From contig AQSL01000141.1 in assembly GCA_000403035.1 (NCBI GenBank), positions 18,292 to 31,031 of the forward strand: a stretch of DNA of 12,740 bases, given 5' to 3'. Positions 7,596 through 12,740 of the stretch are shown here, piece after piece (the stretch's first letter is position 1; each line of letters begins with the position of its first letter). A model generated the notes under the pieces. It was not told the origin of the DNA, made no database searches, and saw only the letters and a list, made by a program, of their open reading frames with translations. The stretch is from Candidatus Latescibacter anaerobius SCGC AAA252-E07. Its GTDB lineage: Bacteria > Latescibacterota > Latescibacteria > Latescibacterales > Latescibacteraceae. Position numbers and translations under genes: made by a program.

Positions 7596-8633
7596 TCAAT
7601 GATTCCAATAACGCTGTTCTGTCTTTATATACTTTTTAAGTTTTCCGGAACGTTTAAGGTTGAACCTTCCCAGTTTGTCTTCAAGACCGAGCTTTCCTAT
7701 CAGATTATAAATATCCTTCGAAGCACCGCAGCCGGGGTACTGCAGAACAAAAGGCATCATAAGCTCTGAAGAATCAACTACATGAGAATCATCCCTGACC
7801 ATGCCCAGATATTCCAGCGATATGCCCAGATATTTCTCTGTCAAGCCCGCAAACTGAAGTCCCTCACGTTCCTGATTGTATCTTCTGAGCCTGTTCATGA
7901 TAAATTTTGGGCGAAAAGCTGAGATTACTTTTAAAATTCTGGATGCAGAATCGGGCTCAACCGATTGAATACGCCTGATGAGTTCCGGGATTGCCAGACT
8001 TCCTTTTTTATTATTTCTTCCCTCTTTTATGATAAGTTCTTTGATTCGATAATCATTTTTGAATTCATTTTCAATAAGACGGTATACAACACTTTTTAAA
8101 AAGGAATATGCATTGATTTTTGCCGTTGGTTCAGGATTACACACAACAAATCCCTCGTTCGACATGACAAAAAAATCAAGTGTATTAAAATTTGTTCCCG
8201 CCCCAAGATCCAATAAAATATAATCGGCTTCGAGCGCATCAAGATGCCGTTTAAGTCTCAGTTTACTTTGATGGGGAATATTAGCGATTCCGACCATATC
8301 GCCGCCGCCGCTGATAAGCCTTAAATTTTCACTCGGTGTAGCGAGAAGTATATCGTTTAAATTCTCGACCCGTCTGTTGATAAAATCCGTAAGTGTTAAT
8401 TTTGGACGTTTAATGTTCAAAATAGTATGAAGGTTTGCGCCTCCCAGGTCTGCATCAACAAGAATGACATAATAACCCATTGTCGACATGGCAATTCCGA
8501 TATTGGCGGTCATAGCAGTTTTACCGGTTCCGCCCTTGCCTCCGGCAAATGTCCATATTTTCCGGTCTGTTGATTCCTGGAGAATATATATTATATCCTG
8601 ATTGTCTTCGGAAATTTCAACCGTTTCGTTCAT
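7596..8633 (-). CDS. MinD/ParA-family ATPase, FlhG/FleN-like
   Basis: A 345-residue deviant-Walker ATPase. Walker A is GGKGGTGKT (residues 31-39), with both the signature Lys33 and Lys38. VDADLGGANLH (59-69) follows, and LDLGAG (141-146) is the switch region. VDADLGGANLHT resembles the FlhG/FleN branch, whose members set flagellar number or position, but the N-terminal DQAxxLR-type motif of FlhG is missing. A charged insertion (about residues 185-245, with KELIIKEGRNNKKGS) and a basic C terminus are not typical of MinD. No flagellar, chemotaxis or division gene is nearby, so the cargo is unknown. ATG 8633 is the furthest upstream start, because an in-frame stop lies two codons before it. GAGG at 8643-8646 is 9 bases upstream. 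It follows recJ after 62 bases. Confidence 0.8.
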   Translation of the reverse strand: MNETVEISEDNQDIIYILQESTDRKIWTFAGGKGGTGKTAMTANIGIAMSTMGYYVILVDADLGGANLHTILNIKRPKLTLTDFINRRVENLNDILLATPSENLRLISGGGDMVGIANIPHQSKLRLKRHLDALEADYILLDLGAGTNFNTLDFFVMSNEGFVVCNPEPTAKINAYSFLKSVVYRLIENEFKNDYRIKELIIKEGRNNKKGSLAIPELIRRIQSVEPDSASRILKVISAFRPKFIMNRLRRYNQEREGLQFAGLTEKYLGISLEYLGMVRDDSHVVDSSELMMPFVLQYPGCGASKDIYNLIGKLGLEDKLGRFNLKRSGKLKKYIKTEQRYWNH

Positions 8634-8695
8634 TCCTTAATGCCTCGAAAAGTGTGGATTGCACATTTGACTATTACATATACTATATCGCATAA

Positions 8696-10414
8696 TCATT
8701 TAATTGCTTTAACCACAAGCTGAATATTCTTTCTGCCCATCCACTCATTCTCTTCAACATAGTAGAGGATTTCAATGGGTGGTGCATTCGACTTCACTCT
8801 ATCCTTGTATTTTCCCATATTGAAAGCAATTGCATTAAACGTTATTTCACCGTTTGTAACTTTGAATTTAAGATGATTGTTCCCGACAATTCTTGAATCG
8901 TTAACCACATACAGGTTTCTCGTTAAAAAAATCGGGACGGGATTGTTTTCTCCAAAAGGCGAAAGCTTGTCAAGAAATTTTATCATATTCTGGTTATTGC
9001 AGGAAAGTTCAATCTCTGTATCGATCATGATGCTGGATCCCGGGATACCGGAAGGCAATTCACGTTTAACAATTTCGCCAAACCGCTCTTTTAATTCATC
9101 AATTTTATCGCCTTCAATGGTCAACCCGACAGCATATTTATGACCCCCATATGTCTTCAGAATGTCCTCGCATTCACTGATAGCAGCACAGATATCAAAC
9201 CCCTTGATACTCCGCGCCGAACCTTTTCCCAAACCATCATCAAGCGATATGAGAATTGTGGGGTAATTATATTTTTCAACAATCCGCGAAGCTGCTATAC
9301 CTATTACACCCTGATGCCAGTTTTCGGAGGCAAGGACAATTCCCTTCTCTTTGTCTTCCAGGGGAATTGCATGAATCATAGCATCAGCTTCGATAAACAC
9401 CTGGTCGTTCATTTGACGTCGTACCGAATTTTCTTTTTCAATTTCATCAGCAATCTTCAATGCTTTCAGCCAGTTGTTTGATACGAGCAGTTCCACCGTT
9501 TTTGATGCGGATGATAACCTTCCCGGCGCATTAAGTCTTGGCGCAAGTATATGTATGATATTATTAGAGTTTATCTTACCTCTTCCTGATCCGGATACTT
9601 CCATAAGCGCAGCAAGCCCTGTATTTGCAGTCTCCTTCATACGTTCAATACCGAACTTGGTCAGTATACGGTTTTCATCGACCAGCGGGACAACATCTGC
9701 CGCTGTCCCGAGTGCAACAAGATCAAGCTCTTCATATAAATCATCAAGATCCATACCTGTATCAAGGTACACAGCCTGGAGCAGCTTGAACATAACTCCA
9801 ACACCCGCAAGTTCGCGAAACGGATAGGAGGAATTTTCAACTTTCGGATTCAATATTGCCATTGCATCCGGGATAGCAGACTGCTGCTCATGGTGATCGG
9901 TAATAATAAAATCAATCCCCTTTGATTTTGCATAATTCGCCTCATCAAAGGCTGTTATCCCTGAATCTACGGTCATTATAAGTGTTGCGCCGGTTTTTTT
10001 GGCACGGTCGACGCCTTCCGTGGATACACCGTATCCTTCCTTGAACCTGTTGGGTATATAGTAACTGACTTTTGCACCGAGACCTGAAATCACCCTCATA
10101 AAAAGAGCCGTCCCGCATACCCCGTCAACATCGTAATCTCCGAGCACCATTATTTTCTCGCCGTTCTTAAGGGCTTTTTTCACCCTTTCCACAGCTTTAT
10201 TCATATCCTTAAAAAGAAACGGGTCTTTCAACTCTTCAAGGGAAGGATTTACAAATGCTTCAGCTTCTTTGAATGTTTTTATTCCACGAGAGGCAAGTAT
10301 CTTTGCATAGTGCTCCGGCATGGGACGTTCATGCATCAATCGTTTCGCAATACGTTCAATTTCTTTTTCGGGAAACATCCATTGGGGAGTATTCGTATCC
10401 ATATTAAAATTCAT
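8696..10414 (-). CDS. recJ: Single-stranded-DNA-specific exonuclease RecJ
   Basis: 5'-to-3' exonuclease acting on single-stranded DNA in recombination and mismatch or base-excision repair. Its 572 residues match the usual length. DHH-family motifs appear in order: DYDVDG (93-98), VDSG (149-152), DHH (173-175), LGTAADVVPL (235-244), RLNAPGRL (293-300), GVIGIAASRIVE (369-380), GKGSARS (396-402) and GGHKYAVG (423-430). The catalytic aspartates and histidines are all present, and the C-terminal OB-fold region follows. The start is undecided: ATG 10414 overlaps the upstream gene by 11 bases but has GAGG only 2 bases away, while ATG 10402 (four residues shorter) begins just after that stop codon with the same GAGG too far away. 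Either way, translation is probably coupled to the barrel gene before it. Confidence 0.96.
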   Translation of the reverse strand: MNFNMDTNTPQWMFPEKEIERIAKRLMHERPMPEHYAKILASRGIKTFKEAEAFVNPSLEELKDPFLFKDMNKAVERVKKALKNGEKIMVLGDYDVDGVCGTALFMRVISGLGAKVSYYIPNRFKEGYGVSTEGVDRAKKTGATLIMTVDSGITAFDEANYAKSKGIDFIITDHHEQQSAIPDAMAILNPKVENSSYPFRELAGVGVMFKLLQAVYLDTGMDLDDLYEELDLVALGTAADVVPLVDENRILTKFGIERMKETANTGLAALMEVSGSGRGKINSNNIIHILAPRLNAPGRLSSASKTVELLVSNNWLKALKIADEIEKENSVRRQMNDQVFIEADAMIHAIPLEDKEKGIVLASENWHQGVIGIAASRIVEKYNYPTILISLDDGLGKGSARSIKGFDICAAISECEDILKTYGGHKYAVGLTIEGDKIDELKERFGEIVKRELPSGIPGSSIMIDTEIELSCNNQNMIKFLDKLSPFGENNPVPIFLTRNLYVVNDSRIVGNNHLKFKVTNGEITFNAIAFNMGKYKDRVKSNAPPIEILYYVEENEWMGRKNIQLVVKAIK

Positions 10415-12200
10415 ACCTCATGACAACAGTAACATAATCTCTGATCCGGACAGGGTATTTTTCAGTTTCCCTGATTATTCGTTTTATATTTACTCTCATG
10501 CTGTAATCACCGGTTTTATCTTTAAAAAGGTTACAGCTTAGACCATACGTTTGATCGACTTCACGTCGTATAATTTCATCCCTGTTTATATCATCATCCC
10601 GCCTTATTGCATAGACATACTGCGGACTGACTGTAATCCATTCGGCGAATGTATATTCAATCGCTATATCGCCATACCGTTTTATACCTTCTTCAACCGG
10701 AAGTTTCCTGCCTATGCTGTCTAAATTCCCGTAATCATTTTCTTCCAGCATAAAACCCAGTTTGACTCGTATCCGCGAAGATAACACGGCATCTAACGAC
10801 GATTCCGAAGAAACTCTTCGGGTAATGTTACTCCTTGGCATCGTTTCCGAGTCAAAATCATAGTCCATATGGTTCGCATACAGGTTAACACTATGACTGA
10901 ACCGAACCGATCTCACCGGAGTATAAACAATCGAAGGTGATAATTGATACATCCTCAGCCATTTATTCTGTGATGACTGTGATGCATCGATATTTACATA
11001 ATGTGTTTCTAACAATCGAAAGTCAAGTCCTGTCTGAAAAATAGTGCTGATTTGATGCGAATAATGGATACCGCTTTCGATTTTTAATTCGTCACGGTCA
11101 TTTGCAACACCCACGGGCGTATCGATCCTCGTCCGTTTTACCAAAGCAACAACTGATACACTATCTGAACGACCTATCCCAATATCTACGTTGCCCTGCG
11201 TTGAAATATCGGTGAGGGCCCGTGACCGATCCCTGCGTTCTACATTATTTTTATCGTACTGGTAACCCGCTTCTAACCGGGCAAGAACTCTTTTGAAGAT
11301 ACCCCGGGCAACTTGTATATTGAAATCCTTAATGGTTCCCTTTGAATTATTGTTATACTTTGACGATTTTTCATTATCATTTGCAGTATCATCGACACTT
11401 TTTGCCCCGAGGCCCATGCTTAATCCAAAAGCCGCCGAATCACGGAAGTTTTGAAAATTCCCCCTCGATACAGCGATTACCATGTTTCTGTCCATCCGGG
11501 CACGTTCTTCGATACGTCTGCGGTCAACATCGGAAAAATATCCCCTGGCATTACGGTTTTCCTCGAGTCCCATCCGTATGTTTGCAAGCCGGTGATCGTA
11601 AGAAAGTTCACCGGTTACCTGAAAAATATCGACCGATCGATTTAAATTCGATGTGGCGCCATTTATGTCGAACGCTGTGGAAAGGTTTTTCAAAGGATTA
11701 CCATCATAATCAATTTTTCCGTTTACATGTGTCCCGTTATCCTCGTTTTCAAAACGCCGGTCGTATATCTGGCCAAGACCTCCGGTGAGGTTTAAGCCCT
11801 TTGTTGGAATGTATCTTACTTTCCCTTCTGCCGTTGTGGTCAATAGAGACTGGCCGAATTTGCTGAGAGTATCCCTGTTCCAATCCTCACGGGCGGTAAT
11901 ATCAACATCTATTTTATCATACGGTGAATACCCTATGTTTGCCTCGTTATAGATACTGTCATACCATCTGTCCTCACGGCCGGACCCTGTTGCCATGTTG
12001 AGTATACTCGAGAGCTTGCTGTCAAGGTTAACGGTTACTTCTTTTGAAAGGTCAAATCTCCCGGAGTTAAGGGTCTGCCAGGTAAGAACCTTATCATTTC
12101 GCATAAAGCCGGATTGTCCGCTTTTTCCCTGAGCTGCGGAAATGGTAACCTCACACATAATCAAAAAAAACAGTAAAAGAGCCGCATATGCAACTCTCAT
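10404..12200 (-). CDS. Putative outer-membrane beta-barrel protein, family not recognised
   Basis: A 598-residue exported protein that I cannot assign to a named family. MRVAYAALLLFFLIMCEVTISAAQG at the N terminus is a clear signal peptide (cleavage probably after the SAA/AQG region). The mature part is a long series of alternating-residue strands separated by polar, often charged turns (for example VDVDITARED, NLTGGLGQIYD, RVKLGFMLEEN), and it ends in MRYEF. The final Phe fits the C-terminal recognition signal of proteins inserted by BamA. The frame opens at GTG 12236 inside ksgA, but ATG 12200 has GGAGAG at 12206-12211, 5 bases upstream, and starts the signal peptide directly, so it is chosen. 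It lies 22 bases after ksgA and overlaps recJ. It could be a porin-like channel or an envelope structural barrel; nothing shows its substrate. Confidence 0.75.
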   Translation of the reverse strand: MRVAYAALLLFFLIMCEVTISAAQGKSGQSGFMRNDKVLTWQTLNSGRFDLSKEVTVNLDSKLSSILNMATGSGREDRWYDSIYNEANIGYSPYDKIDVDITAREDWNRDTLSKFGQSLLTTTAEGKVRYIPTKGLNLTGGLGQIYDRRFENEDNGTHVNGKIDYDGNPLKNLSTAFDINGATSNLNRSVDIFQVTGELSYDHRLANIRMGLEENRNARGYFSDVDRRRIEERARMDRNMVIAVSRGNFQNFRDSAAFGLSMGLGAKSVDDTANDNEKSSKYNNNSKGTIKDFNIQVARGIFKRVLARLEAGYQYDKNNVERRDRSRALTDISTQGNVDIGIGRSDSVSVVALVKRTRIDTPVGVANDRDELKIESGIHYSHQISTIFQTGLDFRLLETHYVNIDASQSSQNKWLRMYQLSPSIVYTPVRSVRFSHSVNLYANHMDYDFDSETMPRSNITRRVSSESSLDAVLSSRIRVKLGFMLEENDYGNLDSIGRKLPVEEGIKRYGDIAIEYTFAEWITVSPQYVYAIRRDDDINRDEIIRREVDQTYGLSCNLFKDKTGDYSMRVNIKRIIRETEKYPVRIRDYVTVVMRYEF

Positions 12201-12222
12201 GAGTTCTCTCCACACAATAACT

Positions 12223-12740
12223 TCATTCAAGCGCACGGTTAATACCGTTACTTAAATTCACGAAATCCTCAACATCCAGAGTTTCAGGCCTCGACACCGG
12301 ATTTATCCCCGCGGAAGAAAGCAGGTCAAATGATTCATCTTCCGTTATTCCCTGTGAAATCATGAATGGAATCACCGTGTTACGTATCATTTTACGCCGC
12401 TGTCTGAAAGCAACACCCGTGACCGTATGGAAAATATCTTCATTTTCAAGAGGATACATCAAATCCTCGCTGAAAACAAGCGAAATGACACTGGACATAA
12501 CTTCCGGCGGAGGATCGAACGATCCCGGTTTAACATCCATAATCCTGCGACCCTTTGCAGAGAGGGCAAGGTTCAGTGTGGTGAGCCCGTAATCCTTTGA
12601 ACCGGGGCCGGATAACAGCCGCTGAGCCACTTCTTTCTGTATCATGAGCACCGCCTCCGAAATAAGCCTCCTGTTCCGGCAAAGGATTTCAATGATGGGT
12701 GTTGAAATGTTATACGGGATATTCGAAACCACTTTTATCC
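12223..12740 (-). CDS. rsmA: 16S rRNA adenine dimethyltransferase KsgA/RsmA, partial (N terminus outside window)
   Basis: Dimethylates two adjacent adenines in the 3'-terminal helix of 16S rRNA (A1518 and A1519 in E. coli numbering) during small-subunit maturation. Only about the last 170 residues are visible; the frame stays open through the window edge (codons for Ile-Lys precede VVSNIPYN). NIPYNIS is the catalytic motif IV of this family (usually NLPYNIS). Further family features follow: MIQKEVAQRL, DYGLTTLNL, the FDPPPEVMSSVISL segment and the C-terminal helical domain with FRQRRKMIRNT. The stop is 22 bases before the barrel gene. The SAM-binding N-terminal motifs are not in view, so their integrity cannot be judged. 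Confidence 0.93.
   Translation of the reverse strand, partial: IKVVSNIPYNISTPIIEILCRNRRLISEAVLMIQKEVAQRLLSGPGSKDYGLTTLNLALSAKGRRIMDVKPGSFDPPPEVMSSVISLVFSEDLMYPLENEDIFHTVTGVAFRQRRKMIRNTVIPFMISQGITEDESFDLLSSAGINPVSRPETLDVEDFVNLSNGINRALE

Noticed and set aside
12201..12236. GTG 12236 as the start of the barrel gene
   Set aside because: It would add 12 residues before the signal peptide and overlap ksgA; ATG 12200 has a good ribosome site and begins the signal peptide.

Overview
The window (12,740 bases) is a gene-dense chromosomal segment of a Gram-negative bacterium. It carries no mobile element, CRISPR array, RNA gene or phage gene that I can see. Outer-membrane proteins with signal peptides, a lipoprotein, phosphatidylserine/phosphatidylethanolamine synthesis and a TatA subunit point to a diderm. 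The PorV/PorQ-type barrel and the mix of genes resemble the FCB group and neighbouring candidate phyla (Latescibacterota, Zixibacteria or KSB1-like), but this placement is inferred from gene content and not from a marker phylogeny.

The left half (about 137-6393) reads on the + strand. A promoter-like sequence at 137-165 precedes psd and pssA, which together make phosphatidylethanolamine from CDP-diacylglycerol via phosphatidylserine. They are followed by a small DUF4321-type membrane protein and tatA. A 330-base gap holds a terminator-like hairpin. After it come gatA and gatB, which encode the catalytic subunits of the tRNA-dependent amidotransferase. The start codon of gatB overlaps the stop of gatA, and gatB in turn overlaps a PorV/PorQ-like outer-membrane protein gene by four bases. 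No gatC is present in the window.

The right half (12740-6475) reads on the - strand and converges with the left half at about 6400. In transcription order it holds ksgA/rsmA (5' end outside the window), a 598-residue putative outer-membrane beta-barrel of no recognised family, recJ, a MinD/ParA-type ATPase related to FlhG/FleN, and a lipoprotein of the UshA/5'-nucleotidase superfamily that has lost most of the canonical metal ligands. Tight spacing and overlaps suggest one operon for the first three genes and probably for all five.

Most of the window is housekeeping. The least explained parts are the degenerate phosphoesterase lipoprotein, the unrecognised barrel coupled to recJ, and the MinD-like ATPase without flagellar neighbours. 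I see no convincing evidence of a new defence, mobile or regulatory system.
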